Positions 1 through 13,050 are shown, counted from the stretch's first letter. The stretch is DNA of 64,000 bases from Sycobia sp. Sy_11 (GCA_018907035.1 JACCIC010000120.1:472501-536500), one strand, 5' to 3'. Made by a program: numbers and translations. Notes: generated by a model from the letters alone, not told the origin.

Positions 1-115
1 GTCTACTCTCCTTCTCTTTCACTCTCTCTCAACGTCTCTCTCATTCTTTCTCTCTGTCTCTCTCCCCCCCCCCTCTCTCGCTCTCTCTCTCTCTCTACTT
101 CTATATATCTATCTC
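1..115. repeat. CT-rich low-complexity tract
   Basis: Imperfect (CT)n with a C10 run near 65. It continues beyond the window start. Confidence 0.9.
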
Positions 116-401
116 CTTGTCATTTTCTTTTACCTCGTCGTTGTCGTGCTTATATTATTATTATGTATATAGCTGCCACGCTCGTGAGGCCGAGAATTAA
201 TTGAGCGACCCGCGGGGCGCAAAGCGCGCGTGAAGCAGTTAATTTGTAAAACCTCCCCTTCTCTCCCTCTTTCTCTCGCTCGCTGGCTTTCTCCCACTAT
301 CTATTCCATTCGTGTTTCCGGCCAAAGCCCGCGATAATTTCGTGCTTTCGCTCTTGATCCGTAAGAAATGATGGAGGAAGGAGGGGAGGTGGAGAGCGAG
401 C

Positions 402-403
<2 letters not shown>

Positions 404-448
<45 letters not shown>
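404..448. repeat. (GA)n microsatellite
   Basis: Uninterrupted, about 22 units. Confidence 0.97.
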
Positions 449-450
<2 letters not shown>

Positions 451-841
451 ACGCATTATATACCACGAGCGCCATCGTTAATCATTGCCGCCGCCGCATG
501 AGCACATCGCGCACGCGGCGAACGACGAAAATAGTCGGCGGCGCCCGTGTATTCTCTCGCACGAGTCGGCGGCGATTTCGCGACGGCGTTCGTTCCGAAG
601 GTGAAAATTCGTATGGAGGGGCGCGCGAGAACGGGCAACGGACTCTATGGTAAATGAGCGAGCGATCGGCTGATCGGAGGGGGGAGAGAGAGGCGAAATG
701 GATAGATGATCGCGGTAAAAGCCGAGCTGCGCAGGTGCGTTTCTCTTTTCTGCGCACAGAGCTTAGAAGAGTAATTTTCTCGAATTCCTCGCGTCTCGGA
801 CCCCTTCGACGATTATAATACCACTCGAAGACCTGATTTAA

Positions 842-843
<2 letters not shown>

Positions 844-888
<45 letters not shown>
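844..888. repeat. (AT)n microsatellite
   Basis: Uninterrupted, about 22 units. Confidence 0.97.
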
Positions 889-889
<1 letters not shown>

Positions 890-1645
890 TATATTCTACT
901 TACAGCGAAGAATTTCGCTCTGATAAGCGAATTCCATTGGCGAGGAATAAATTGGCCGCGGTTTTACTAATGTATTTTTTAGACCGCGGCACAATAATTA
1001 AGACCTTCCGAGAAATGTTTATTCGACTTTGCAAATTATATATGCACGATACGACGTTTCTCGTGTTAATGTATATATAAGACCTTCCACGACAGAATAG
1101 AGTCTGATCGGTCGAGGAAGATCGCCGGAATCGATACCGCATGAATATACACGTTTAAAAAGAAAAAAAAAAAACCTACTCGGTGGCTTTTATTCGTAAT
1201 ATAATGATACAAAAGTTGAAATCACGGCCCGCTTGTATTATGATGAAAAAGATATTGAAGAAGATATATATATATATATATATGTATATGTATATGTAAC
1301 TAATGACAGGCAACTCGAAGAAAAGATAATTGCAATAGAAGTATAGTTTTTTCAATTTTCTCTCCCTCTCGGTCCTTAAAAAAGGGATTACGTATAAAAG
1401 AATAAAGATACGTCTTCGGGCGAATTAATCGATTCTCTATTGTGTAATAGAATTACTTTTGTCTTTTTGTTTTCATATAAAAATTAACCAATCAGCGGCT
1501 TCTTAATAAATTACAGGAATCCGCACGAATTTACGAAGAAGTAGCTGACCGATGCAGTACATTCCTGCATTCGCTCCTCATTACGACCCATGAGCGCGGG
1601 CAACGATAAACACGCGGGGAGATCAAGGCGATGTCCCTTTGTATA

Positions 1646-1650
<5 letters not shown>

Positions 1651-1691
<41 letters not shown>

Positions 1692-1716
1692 CAGACATAC
1701 ATACATACATATATAT
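1651..1716. repeat. (AT)n followed by (ACAT)n
   Basis: About 18 AT units, then degenerate ACAT tetranucleotides from about 1686. Confidence 0.95.
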
Positions 1717-2023
1717 CTCGAGAAAGAGAGTGTCAGACCGATATCTGGGTAGACGTGGCGCGCTGGCTAATTACGATATACGTGTGTACGCGTTATCGTC
1801 TCCTTATGAAGCTCACCCCGCGCGCCTGTGCCTCGCGCCGCAGCGCCTGGAAAATAACGCGGCCGCGATCGCGTATATCTGGGAAAGGGAGAAAAATTAT
1901 TTTTCTGCTCATATGACGACGTCAATTACGCATAGATAAAATTAAAAGTGAATCGCGACCAATGAAATGAGTATGTGCGTTCATTTGCGGACGCGCATAC
2001 GGTGGCGCATACAACCCGATTCG

Positions 2024-2074
<51 letters not shown>

Positions 2075-2084
2075 TTATTATTAT
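2024..2084. repeat. (ATT)n microsatellite
   Basis: About 20 trinucleotide units with one TTTT interruption near 2074. Confidence 0.97.
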
Positions 2085-2205
2085 CGAACGATAAACAATG
2101 ATTTTCTGTAAAAGAAAAAAGAGCCTCTCTTTTAATAAGGAAGACATTACCCCTATATCGTCGATTTATTTATTCGGTGAAATTACTGTTATGTGTGTAC
2201 GCGGG

Positions 2206-2210
<5 letters not shown>

Positions 2211-2252
<42 letters not shown>
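2211..2252. repeat. (AT)n microsatellite
   Basis: 21 units. Confidence 0.97.
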
Positions 2253-2259
<7 letters not shown>

Positions 2260-2860
2260 GTTGACGATCGAGATTACAGGATCACCGCGCGTGTCTTGCG
2301 TTTTTTTCTCCCGCCCCCCCCCTTATCAATATATCGCGATCGGAGAATTTACATGGATGACTCGATTCTTTAATTAACGCCAAAAAAAAGATAATCTAAG
2401 GCGTCAATATGTGCGCTTATATACTTTACCGAAGCGCCGACTTTCTCGTTCATCGGTAACAATGAAAAAAGGGGGCTTCGTTGCATATAGACACGGTCGC
2501 GAGACTCTGTATGTATAAAAACTTTGACGAGAAAATAAACATCCAGAGAACGCGTTACTTTTATCGGCCAATTAGGCAAATAGATCAACGAGGTGAATAG
2601 ATATAAGGATCATTCGCAGAATGAAAAATAAGAAATCAAAACAGAACAAGAAAGAAGCTGTCCTTAATCCCTGCTTCGACATCGGCATAAATTCATCCTT
2701 TGAACACGTAAAAATTTAGGTCCGGATATTCTTTGCCATCTGCAATATCATTTTAAAAATATTCACTCGGTATGATTGAAATGACAGAGGCCGTCTCACG
2801 CTTTCATTAATAAAAGAGCGAGCAATATAGCCGTGAATGTCGTACTCGTCACTAGCCATT

Positions 2861-2862
<2 letters not shown>

Positions 2863-2895
<33 letters not shown>

Positions 2896-2913
2896 TATAT
2901 ATATATATATATA
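2863..2913. repeat. (GT)n then (AT)n
   Basis: 15 GT units to 2892, a TTGT break, then 9 AT units. Confidence 0.96.
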
Positions 2914-3164
2914 AGAAGACGCAGTTACGTTGGGGTGGGGGCGAAGAAGCCGCTTCGGAGGATCGTGCCACCAAAATATTTTATCATCCATATATGTATA
3001 CATAACGCACCCCTCACCCACCACCTATGCGCCGGTGCTCCAGGAGCGACGTCTACCCCCCTATAAGCGCGTATATGGCATACGAGAGATATACGCCAGT
3101 GGGAGTGTGGGGGGTTACAGGGTTGTCGAGCGAGTGTGACGCACGAATTTTCTCCGGTCTTACG

Positions 3165-3167
<3 letters not shown>

Positions 3168-3215
<48 letters not shown>
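3168..3215. repeat. (AT)n microsatellite
   Basis: Interrupted once by CAT near 3202. Confidence 0.95.
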
Positions 3216-3480
3216 TAGTAGAGGGAGTGAGAGATAGGGGGGATGGGAGAGGTGGCAGGCGAAAAGTGGTAGATTTTTTTATCACGCGTGGGACAGCGCC
3301 ATCGGCGCGTATTCCCATATCGCGCGGACGTGCGCGGGCAAGTTCGCGGTGGGCTCGGCGCGCGAGACACCGCAAGACTAAGCTTTCATAACAATTTGCA
3401 TGTGATGCCCTATACGCGCGCCCGTACGGTGTTCGCCCATTAAATATGAATGGTGGAACGCCGACGCAGCGGTGGGGTTG

Positions 3481-3482
<2 letters not shown>

Positions 3483-3519
<37 letters not shown>
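3483..3519. repeat. (AT)n microsatellite
   Basis: About 18 units. Confidence 0.96.
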
Positions 3520-3520
<1 letters not shown>

Positions 3521-3572
3521 GAGGGAGAGAAAAATTATATATACACGTGTGCACTGTGAGTGCTAGAGGGAA

Positions 3573-3577
<5 letters not shown>

Positions 3578-3629
<52 letters not shown>

Positions 3630-3684
3630 GCAGTGTCGTTATACTTTTATGCACACACACACACACACACATACACACACATAC
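3578..3684. repeat. (GA)n plus (CA)n
   Basis: GA run 3578-3630 with one GG slip; CA run 3652-3684 with TACA interruptions. Confidence 0.95.
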
Positions 3685-3904
3685 GCCGCGAATGGGGATT
3701 CCCCGAGGATACGCGCGCGAAGATGATCCTCGCTGAAGCAGCCCTTTCCCCCGCCTATCCCGTCGCGACGGCGAGGTGCTGCGGTTGAACGTCTTTTTTT
3801 GCGTAAAATTTTTCATTTTTTCTTATTTTTGAAACCCCCGGTTCTTCTACACATATAGTCCCGCGGTGAGTTGGGATTTGTGTCGAATACTTTAGTAGAC
3901 GGCG

Positions 3905-3961
3905 GGAGATAGAGAGTGGGAGAGAAAGAGAGAGGGAGAGAGAGCGAGAGAGTGAGAGAGC

Positions 3962-3996
<35 letters not shown>
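3905..3996. repeat. GA-rich tract
   Basis: Degenerate (GA)n with GGG and CGAG variants. Confidence 0.92.
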
Positions 3997-4457
3997 ATAA
4001 GGAAGGTGAAATGGCTGGCGCGAAAGACTTTTTTTCCTCGCTCTATGCCAATCTCTTTCGAAGGAGCTTTAATAGTTAATGAGAAAATCAGTATGGGAAT
4101 GGTGACTTGAATGGTATATATTCTAGCATGTATAGTTAACATTTATATTGTTTTTGATTGAATATAAGGGTGCAAGACGTTGCATTTTTGTGAATCCTTG
4201 GTTAGATCGAAATCCACGTGTTGTACATTAAATGGAGAAAATTCAATGAACACAAAGTTTACATTTACAACTGTATAGTATTTATAGACGTGAAAAAAAA
4301 AATTTTCGCAATTGAGAGGATTCATTTCCAAGTCTCAAATCCGCTGTGATCGCGATTGGATTTTTTTTTTTTTCGACGAATACATGTAAACCTTTAATTT
4401 ATTCACCCAATGCATATTCTTATGGCTTCGTTAAATTTTTACTTTTACGTTCGTATG

Positions 4458-4468
4458 CATATATATAT

Positions 4469-4532
<64 letters not shown>
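4458..4532. repeat. long (AT)n microsatellite
   Basis: About 75 bp including one ACATAC interruption; among the longest AT tracts in the window. Confidence 0.96.
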
Positions 4533-4535
<3 letters not shown>

Positions 4536-4680
4536 ACATACCTTTATTAGCGAAAACGGCCGATTTTATGATTTTTATGTTTTGTATATTATACATATAC
4601 ACGTCACTAATCCAAAAGTTAATAGAGACCGTTGGGCATTTTATCGTCTTTAATTAGTGCCGCAATCACCGGTGCGTTCG

Positions 4681-4683
<3 letters not shown>

Positions 4684-4726
<43 letters not shown>
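4684..4726. repeat. (AT)n microsatellite
   Basis: About 21 units. Confidence 0.96.
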
Positions 4727-4730
<4 letters not shown>

Positions 4731-4885
4731 TTTTAAATGCCTATTATATATGTGTATATCGCAGCGCATGTTCGTTCGTCGCGCGTTTGGAGGTCGTCGA
4801 AGGCAAAAAGAATAAGGACTCGAAACTCGTTTGCCCCGTTTGCTCGCGTAGGATTCAAATCGATAAGTATTTTATATGTATATGC

Positions 4886-4887
<2 letters not shown>

Positions 4888-4933
<46 letters not shown>
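4888..4933. repeat. (AT)n microsatellite
   Basis: About 23 units. Confidence 0.96.
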
Positions 4934-4936
<3 letters not shown>

Positions 4937-5112
4937 ATAAGAGAAAAAACGACAATCAACCCCTTTACTTAAATTCGATCTGTGCGAAAGGCCGCTAAAT
5001 GGATGAGAGGTTCAACTTAAATATAAATTGTGCCAATTGTATCTACCCGGGCTGCATGTCTAACGATTCCGTCAACGTTGCGAGCCTTAACTATGCAGCT
5101 GTCCTCTTTGCC

Positions 5113-5137
5113 TTCTCTCTCTCTCTCTCTCTCTCTA
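5113..5137. repeat. (CT)n microsatellite
   Basis: About 12 units. Confidence 0.95.
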
Positions 5138-5309
5138 CCTCTATATAAGACTGTTGTTTTAACGACTGGCGTTTCCATCCTTATTTTTATTCTCTTTCCA
5201 TTCGCCATAGGCCTTGCACGGGCCTCTGTATGTATGCGTATACGTGCGCGCGCGTGTTGCTGCGCCTGTGCGAGGCATCGAGCGAACACGGTGTGAGCTT
5301 CGAGCCTCT

Positions 5310-5390
5310 GTTCCTCTCTCTTTCTCTCTCTCCTTCTCTTTCCCTCTTTCCCTGTCTCTCTCTCTGTCTCTCCCCCCCCCCGCTCTCGCA
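5310..5390. repeat. CT-rich low-complexity tract
   Basis: Degenerate CT with a C10 run near 5372. Confidence 0.9.
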
Positions 5391-5559
5391 TATAACGACC
5401 GAACCTTCCACGAAGGTCTCGATTATTTTTTCGCTAATGAAACCACACGGCGCTGGGGCGTCACTGTCCGCTAATGCGATTGCAGTTCACGATAAGATGT
5501 TGCCTCTCGGCAATCGTTAGCGTCGTTTTACCGCGCGCGCCCGCGCGAGCGCGAGCCTT

Positions 5560-5680
5560 TTCTCTTTCTCCCCCCCCCCTCACCCTCCCCTTCTCGCCCC
5601 TTCGCTCGCAACCCTCTTTGACTCCTTCTCGCTCGTTCTCTCTCTCTCGCTCTCTCTCCCTCTGTCTCTCAGTCTGCTTC
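5560..5680. repeat. CT-rich low-complexity tract
   Basis: Mixed CCCTT/CTCT with a C9 run; an (AT)n of 9 units follows at 5721-5738. Confidence 0.88.
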
Positions 5681-5749
5681 TGTACAATGGTTCAACACAA
5701 TCATTTGTGTGCGCGTCTTTATATATATATATATATATAGATAAACTTT

Positions 5750-6780
5750 CGCGCGCACCGGTTCTTAAAAAACCGATATATTCCGCGAGGCGAGCGTTCA
5801 TCGCGGGCGGAGGAAGGAATTCGTATTCAAAAATTTCGCGGTCATCATCATAAAGTACTCGCGTTGGGGATCAAAGAGTACGGGCGAGGCGATAGATTTC
5901 TTTAGGCATTTCTCATAGCGTACTGCTGTGACTCGCGCCTCCTTTTCCCTTTATCGTCGAAGCTCCTTTATCGCGCGTTATTCGTGGCGATGTATAATCG
6001 AAAGCACACGCAGGCCTTCAGAGTATCAAGGGGGGATCGAGACTTTTTGAGAAAAAAATCAGCAGTTCCGATCGCTAATGCTGCTCTAATACCGAATAAT
6101 CGATCCGAATCTAAAGTTTCGCGTATTATAGCTATTCTACATAAATACCGTTTGTCTATCGTTCGGTCAGTTCGACGAACTCGAACGGCTCGAGTATTGC
6201 GAAAATTCAATTCAATCAAAAAAAAATTCAATCAGTGAAATCCGCTCGAAGTGCTCTAACGGTTGATATACGTTAATTAGAAGATAATGTGCGACGTATT
6301 ATGGGCGACTGCATTAGATCGGCTGCATTTCTATTTTTTTCAAGCGGTTCCAAAATTAAATTCGAGTTGTTCGAGCATCGGGAGGTTCGCCAGTCCTAGT
6401 CAAAAGCGCGAAGCTTCCAGTTCTAGGTGTCTAGAGATCAATACCAATTCCCATCCTGCTTAACGATCATGAGAAAAAGAAATATTATTCTCCGACGACG
6501 TCGTGCGTATTTCTAATAATTCGCGAGTATTTGTTTGTGCGACAGACCCATTATAAAATTTTTATCAGTATTGAACAAAATAGCCTAAATGCCTATGAGA
6601 AAACGCTACTATGAATGTATATTATTGATCTTTTGTTCCCATTGTCCAAATTGGACTGTCTACTGTATGGAAGTCGGTCAACGAAGTCGCACACTTTCCT
6701 TCCGCTTTTCGCGGATGTCATCCAATATCCTACGATATCTCTCTCTCTCTTTGGCCTATGAAGGACCACGAGTCCTTAGG
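5750..6780. other. microsatellite-poor single-copy stretch
   Basis: Mixed AT-rich sequence without a recognisable gene; CTs resume near 6740. Confidence 0.5.
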
Positions 6781-6800
6781 CTCTAATAAATACAATTCAA

Positions 6801-6957
6801 TTCTCTCTCTCTCTCATTCTATTTCGCTCTCATTCTCTCTTTCTCTCTCTCAGTCTGTCTTTCTTGCTTCGTCTTAATGGACAGTGAGGATCGAGAATAT
6901 AAGCCAACGAAGTGCCCCCGGAGTTCCTCTCGCGCATCTTATCCCGAAGGAGCGACC

Positions 6958-6996
<39 letters not shown>

Positions 6997-7113
6997 AAGG
7001 GGAGCGATCCAACACGGAAAACCAATTAGCCGGTGGACGCTGCGCCACCGTGCCAGCCAGATATGATTCCTTCCTCTCCCTGTCACCCTCTCTCTCTCTC
7101 TCTCTCTCTCTCT
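6801..7113. repeat. CT / GA / CT cluster
   Basis: CT-rich 6801-6855, (GA)16 at 6961-6993 and (CT)n at 7087-7113. The GA run can pair with either CT run in RNA. Confidence 0.92.
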
Positions 7114-7462
7114 GTATCTTTCTCTTTCTTCTTCGCACCGACCAACGAGCCTTATCGCAGCTCGCGCAGCAAAAAAAAAAATTCCCTCGTGGTGGACCTC
7201 ACCTATACGCAAATGTGTATTATCACTATATACTCACCTATAGCAAATGCGCCCGTACATATGGGCGTTATGTATATCGCCGATCCGTGTCGTCGTCGAT
7301 CTGATGCCCATGCACAAATGGCATGAGCCGCCAGCGTCGCGGCGCCGATCCGAGGTGTATTCCCTCCCTCCATTCTCTTTACCGAAACGAAAGCTGGGAT
7401 AATAATCGTTTATTCATATATATATATTATGTGGATAATGCGATAAAGGAACGAGCTTATTA

Positions 7463-7464
<2 letters not shown>

Positions 7465-7515
<51 letters not shown>
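7465..7515. repeat. (AT)n microsatellite
   Basis: About 25 units. Confidence 0.97.
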
Positions 7516-7518
<3 letters not shown>

Positions 7519-7710
7519 TATATAGGTGGGCCAGGCTCGACGTGCTGCGGTAATGAGGGATTTTGCATAATCTCTTACTTTTTCATACAAAAAGTAAAAA
7601 GCGAACGACGATAACGGCAATTATGGCTTTTAAGGACGCAATAACTTGGCTTTAATTAAGCCGCCCCCTGCCGATATGTATAATGTTAGTCGAAGCCGAG
7701 AAGGAGGGCA

Positions 7711-7761
<51 letters not shown>

Positions 7762-7771
7762 TATTATTATT
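7711..7771. repeat. (ATT)n microsatellite
   Basis: About 20 units with two ATC variants near 7750. Confidence 0.96.
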
Positions 7772-8064
7772 TTGTTTGCGCATTTAGCTTGTCGTTAATG
7801 TGTCGGTTTGCGATTGCCTATAAATTAATGTATACAATCGTACAGGCTTCTTTTACTTTTCTAATATACAGCGTCCTACATAGGCGGGATATCGTGGGTC
7901 ACTCATCACGGAATTACCGGTGTCGGTATGTCGATGATGTGTTTTCCTCTGCACATGTTTTACAACGCTAAAGAAAGAACGGTCTCTCGGGAGTTCGTCA
8001 CGCCTGTACCTGCACATTCGTACTTTAGAATTTTTCCGAGAAATCGGCCGAATATATACGTGTC

Positions 8065-8072
<8 letters not shown>

Positions 8073-8113
<41 letters not shown>
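8073..8113. repeat. (AT)n microsatellite
   Basis: About 20 units. Confidence 0.96.
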
Positions 8114-8115
<2 letters not shown>

Positions 8116-8349
8116 ACATCGAGTGTAAAAGAAATGAAGACGGTGCAGCGCCCAGCGCGAGGAGCGAGAGGCGTGCGTAGATCCACGCGCGAAGAATGAA
8201 CGGCGAGAGAGGACGCGCGGGCAGCGCGAGGCGATCGGGGAGGAATGTTGATTAGAAACATCAGCTGTGGACTCGAGCGTCGAACCCTCCTCCCACCTCC
8301 CCGTCCAACCGCTCCACCCCTCGAAAGCAGAGTCGTCCACTTCTCATTC

Positions 8350-8377
8350 TACTTCTTCTTCTTCTTCTTCTTCTTCT
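8350..8377. repeat. (CTT)n microsatellite
   Basis: 9 units. Flanking sequence is also CT-biased. Confidence 0.95.
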
Positions 8378-8819
8378 ACTTCATCCTGCTCTTCCACCAC
8401 TCCTGGATCTCCACCTTCGTCTTTTCGAACGACTCGAAAATCCTTACGGGCCTCTGACCCTCGAGGCTCTCGTCTTGGCGGTCGAATCTCCCGGCCTGCT
8501 AGAGCCCGCTTTATGGGAGCTCCGCTCACGCGGCGTCGCGCGAACGCGCTCGGAGATCCGGTGTTCGAGGGCGGGAGTGGGAGAGGAAGACCCTGAGAAC
8601 GATGCCTCAGGAGCTCGCGCTTTCGCCAAAGTATCCTCGGAATGTCGAGAAAATTTCTGGGGGTGGGGCTGGAGGAGAACTTTGATCGTTTTTTACCGCT
8701 AAAAATGGAAAAGGGACGAGTTTGCGACGCCCCGTCGTCGCTCTGCCTATAAATTGAATTGAAATTTTTTGACGCTGATTGTCGAGGGGAACAACTGAGC
8801 AGCTCTCGACTACGCGGTA

Positions 8820-9500
8820 TTGTAGCCAATTTTTTCCCTAAAATTTTAGATATTTTTGACTATATATATTGTAATCGAAAAAATTCGCTCCTGTGTATTT
8901 TCATAGGATCCGTGGAATTTTTAAGATTCAAGTAAAGAAATTTTTTTTTTTTTTTTTTATTAAATTTTCTGCCAATTCACCAGCATTACAAGTGAAATCT
9001 AGTCGTAGTCGTTCGTTCTAACTAGAAATCTATAGAAGCGAAAGAATTAAGACACACGAGTAGCCAATAAGGTGTCTTCGACATTTACTTGATGAATCCC
9101 AAGAAGTAATACCCGTTACGGGCTGGACTTTCATAACGTTTTCCCATACGAATGTCGATGGCCATCTCCGCTATTCGTGTATGAGCTATCGATCGTGTGA
9201 AAAATTGCCCTTGGACCATGTACTCGGCGATTGGTATTCGAAAGGGGGGTGGGGGGGCGGTGTGAGAAATAGAAATCGCTTACCTCGCGCGTCGCTCTCT
9301 GCAACTTTATCTGTGTATGTATTTAGACGCATCGCGCGACGAGGGCAATAGTTCATTCGTCTCGCTGCACTGGACAGTCCTCGGCCGAGGAAGGGTGCGG
9401 GATTCGGCGATTGCGGGCAGAGGTGGGAGGGAGGGGGGGGTGGTGGTTCTCAAAAAACAGCGCGCGCATTCGGCCGAAAACGGATGCGAGAAAAAGAATT
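8820..9500. other. mixed intronic sequence
   Basis: It holds an 18-T run at 8941-8958 and a G-rich stretch near 9244-9258; no gene is seen. Confidence 0.5.
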
Positions 9501-9515
9501 GTCAACTTTCCGTGT

Positions 9516-9523
9516 ACGTACAT

Positions 9524-9556
<33 letters not shown>

Positions 9557-9592
9557 TATATATATACACACACATATATATATATATATATA
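9516..9592. repeat. (ACAT)n, (CA)n, (AT)n composite
   Basis: Tetranucleotides first, then CA and AT runs alternating twice. Confidence 0.95.
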
Positions 9593-9699
9593 GACCTTTG
9601 TGTGCGTGCGTGCGGTCACCGAACGTTGTTGGTCTATGGCTTTCCCGCCCTCGCGCGGACGCTCATACGGAAAATGCGTATCTACCCGTTCTCCGAATG

Positions 9700-10445
9700 A
9701 ATCGTTGATTTACGCCCGTGTGTCCATACAATAAGCAATTCGAGGCCGATTCGTATTTATCGACTGAAATTTTCACGGGATTCTAAGGCTCGCCTTCGTA
9801 TAATTTCTTTGATCATTCGCAAGACTATCGATCCGCATAATTATCATCGGCGCCTCGTGTACCAGTAATATCAAATGAATTATTTAGACGAGTTAAGACC
9901 GCACTATGTGCTCTTAATAATTCATTTATAAAATCGATGAAATCTCGGTATTTCCTTATTACGTACACAATATGCTCGTAGAAAAATTCATTACTTACAC
10001 GGAATAGAGGAAATATATAGGAATTCCGTTCAAATTTTAGACATTGTTGTATATACATAGAAATCCAGTAAAAATTCTCCTTTTGGACTGGAAAATGATC
10101 GTAGAAATTTTTCTCTCGGCATGGAAGCGAATGAAATCAGAAGAATTTCCATTTGACTTTATTACGGGATTAAATGCAATTATAATCTAGCTGGCACACT
10201 CGTACTATAAACTCCTAACAATAGTTGAAGAAATACAGATTAGGGTCTAATAAAATTTCTATACAATATATCCCACCATGTCTTAATAGGGAAGTCAAAT
10301 CAGTTACAGCGTTCTTCACTAAATTGCTCCGCGGGAAGCAGCATTGGAGCGTGAGGAATCTCGTTTTCTTACATATAAATTTATTGGATTTATTGCTTGT
10401 TTCAAATGCTATATGGTCAATGTTTTACACATCGGTTAGGGCGGC
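9700..10445. other. AT-rich stretch without microsatellites
   Basis: A 77-codon minus-strand frame (9825-10058) is present but is within chance expectation. Confidence 0.5.
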
Positions 10446-10711
10446 GTCAAAATATATATATATATATACACACACACGATAAACATTATGTTTTCTTCAC
10501 TTTTTTTTAAAGCCACTTCGCCGTGTATTATATAGTTATTTTTATAGAGCCCAATAAATTTTAAAGCCTGGTACATTTGTATGCATTGAAAATAACACCG
10601 CGCGCGCCGCTTGGGCGCGAGCGCTCCACCGCTCAGACTCCGCTTTATGATAACAATCCTAAATCAGAGGAAATTACGCTTTTACTGCTTCTGTTTGATG
10701 CGTGGAAGACG

Positions 10712-10714
<3 letters not shown>

Positions 10715-10756
<42 letters not shown>

Positions 10757-10770
10757 AGAGTGTGAGAGAG
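10715..10770. repeat. (GA)n microsatellite
   Basis: 18 clean units to 10750, then degenerate GA. Confidence 0.95.
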
Positions 10771-11181
10771 GGGGAGGGAAGGAGGGCAAGAGAAAAAAAG
10801 AAATACTCTCCCGACAGTCGCCATCGACCGAGAGAGTGGCTTCGGCAAACAGAGCCGCGCGCGTCCATTCAATCCGATATTAGGCAAACAGGTGATAAAG
10901 AGGACGGGGAGAAAGAGATAAAGAGACGAGGAAAGAGAGAGGGTGAGGGGGAGGGACCCGCGCTGCCATATATATATATCTATATACATAGGTCCGCGCG
11001 GGCGGCGCGGCTTCGGCATCAGCGCGAATAATGGGGTGTAAGAGGACAGTGGGGAGAGTCGTAAAGTAGCCGGATAGGGTCACCCTCCGTATGGCCGAGA
11101 GAGAAGGAAAGATAGAGGGAGAGAGTGAGAAAGCGTCCGCGCGCAGCTCCGACGACGACATCAACGACTAGGTTACAGGCC

Positions 11182-11185
<4 letters not shown>

Positions 11186-11235
<50 letters not shown>
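11186..11235. repeat. (AT)n microsatellite
   Basis: 25 units. Confidence 0.97.
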
Positions 11236-11238
<3 letters not shown>

Positions 11239-11352
11239 CGGCAAATCTAAACTCCCGTCTTTATTGACAACGACGCAAAATTCCCGTCGGATTTCATATT
11301 TATTGCGCGCCGACTGCGGAACGGAACGAGGCGACTATATGGCCGTTCTCCG

Positions 11353-11355
<3 letters not shown>

Positions 11356-11392
<37 letters not shown>
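11356..11392. repeat. (AT)n microsatellite
   Basis: About 18 units. Confidence 0.96.
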
Positions 11393-11398
<6 letters not shown>

Positions 11399-11639
11399 TC
11401 CCTTGCTCTTCTCTTTCGCATTCTGAAACGGAAGAAATCGCAAGGCTGGTGCGCTCGCGCGACCCTCTCGTAAAATCCTTTTCATTTACTTTATATATCG
11501 TGTTTTCGGCTCCAGACACATATCCGAGGAGCCGTGACGCGGGAACTCGCAATAATGCGTGGGTTGTTCACGAGAATTTCGGAATTACGCTTCCGAAATC
11601 TGTGTCGTCGAAAGTGGATTCTCTCGGAAATAGAGAAAT

Positions 11640-12120
11640 TTTTCTTATTCTATTTTTTAAATAATTTTCAGCAGGTGTACATCGAAAATCGGGAATATTA
11701 TCAGCGGGCGTAAAGTTCGTGCTTTACGCCCTATTTTAAGAGCGTAACATAGTGTGTTACAAATCACAGCTATAGTAATATTCAATTTTTTAATAAAGAT
11801 TTAAAACTTTATTATCTCAGGTTTCATTATTTAATAATTTGAGTTCTTTTTTCATTCAACGTCTATGCATATTGTTAAAAATTAAGAACGAATATTTACT
11901 TTCGTTTTCCATTAAAAATTTATGAAATTGTTCAATATAACCAATTTTTAGACATCCTAGAAATGCTCACAACAGCTATTTTTAGGCTAGATACAGCCTT
12001 CAAACTTATGAAAACTACGAAGAATAAAATCTATTATTTATTATGCAAAGCTCGCGATCCGCAAAACAATCGAATCATACAATATTAAGTGCTATTCGCG
12101 TATGATCGATTAGATTATCG
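11640..12120. other. AT-rich stretch without microsatellites
   Basis: It contains the hairpin pair at 11706-11760; no gene is recognised. Confidence 0.5.
11706..11760. repeat. two adjacent perfect hairpins
   Basis: The first hairpin has a perfect 10-bp stem GGGCGTAAAG/CTTTACGCCC with a 6-base loop (11706-11731). The second has a 6-bp stem GTAACA/TGTTAC with a 5-base loop (11744-11760). They sit in AT-rich sequence without microsatellites. They may be a terminal structure of a decayed transposon or an RNA stem; no family is recognised. Confidence 0.75.
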
Positions 12121-12136
12121 AGTACGATGTATGGTC

Positions 12137-12164
12137 TGTGTGTGTGTGTGTGTGTGCGCGCGTG
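12137..12164. repeat. (GT)n then CG-rich
   Basis: 10 GT units passing into GCGCGCGTGC. Confidence 0.94.
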
Positions 12165-12590
12165 CACGCCTGTAGATGCACTCTTGCGCTGAAAAATTGC
12201 AAGTTTCTCTATTATATACGCATACATAAATCGTACGCGTACGAACGATCGAAAAAACGCGTAGACTCGGCTGTTTCTCCACTTGACTCTCCTCTATACT
12301 TTAATGATATCCGATCCCATCGAAATGACAAATGGCGCCACGCGAATGCCTCCATTACGTATGCACACCGGCTATTAGCGTCGACCGAAAATGTATACAA
12401 TACATATTGGAGGGAGCAATTTCAATGATCGATGTCGCGCTGCCGTTGCACGGAGGAGGACTCGTCAACGCGATCTAATGTAATTGCCGGTGTGGGCGGG
12501 GAGGCGGCTTAATATTTATTGCGGTCCGTCGTAGATCGGGCTTTTTGGCGCCGTGTTTGACGAAAAAAACTAGAGGAAAAGAGAGAGGTG

Positions 12591-12594
<4 letters not shown>

Positions 12595-12624
<30 letters not shown>
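12595..12624. repeat. (GA)n microsatellite
   Basis: About 14 units with one GG slip. Confidence 0.94.
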
Positions 12625-12629
<5 letters not shown>

Positions 12630-12994
12630 GAAAAAAATAATAAAAAGAACAAGGATCAAGTCGGAGGGGATGAGGCGCTAGTGCAACGCGGTTGAAAATG
12701 TTAATAATGTATTATAGTGTGTATACGTCTGTAATAGTGACGAACGGCTGACATAACGGGTGTAAGATACACAATTCATCGGGCGGCGTGGAGAGGCGAG
12801 AAAGAGATGGATAGATAATGAAAAATGAAAGAGATCTCTATATGGTCTATACGGCAATAAATACACGTCTATACGATTCGCCGGAGAGACGCTGGGGCTC
12901 TCTTTCTCTCTCACTCTCACTCTCTCGCTCCCTCTGGCCGCCGAGATATTCAAGGCCGCGCAACATCGCGCCTACTCCTCCCTCTCGTTCCTAT

Positions 12995-12999
12995 ACACA

Positions 13000-13030
<31 letters not shown>

Positions 13031-13050
13031 GCACACACACAGACACACAC
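12995..13050. repeat. (CA)n(CG)n(CA)n composite
   Basis: An alternating purine-pyrimidine run with a CG core at about 13015-13033; potential Z-DNA. Confidence 0.95.

Noticed and set aside
11671..11685. tttcagcag|gtgtac as a second ratchet site
   Set aside because: The donor half GTGTAC is a poor match and the pyrimidine tract is interrupted by AAATAA.
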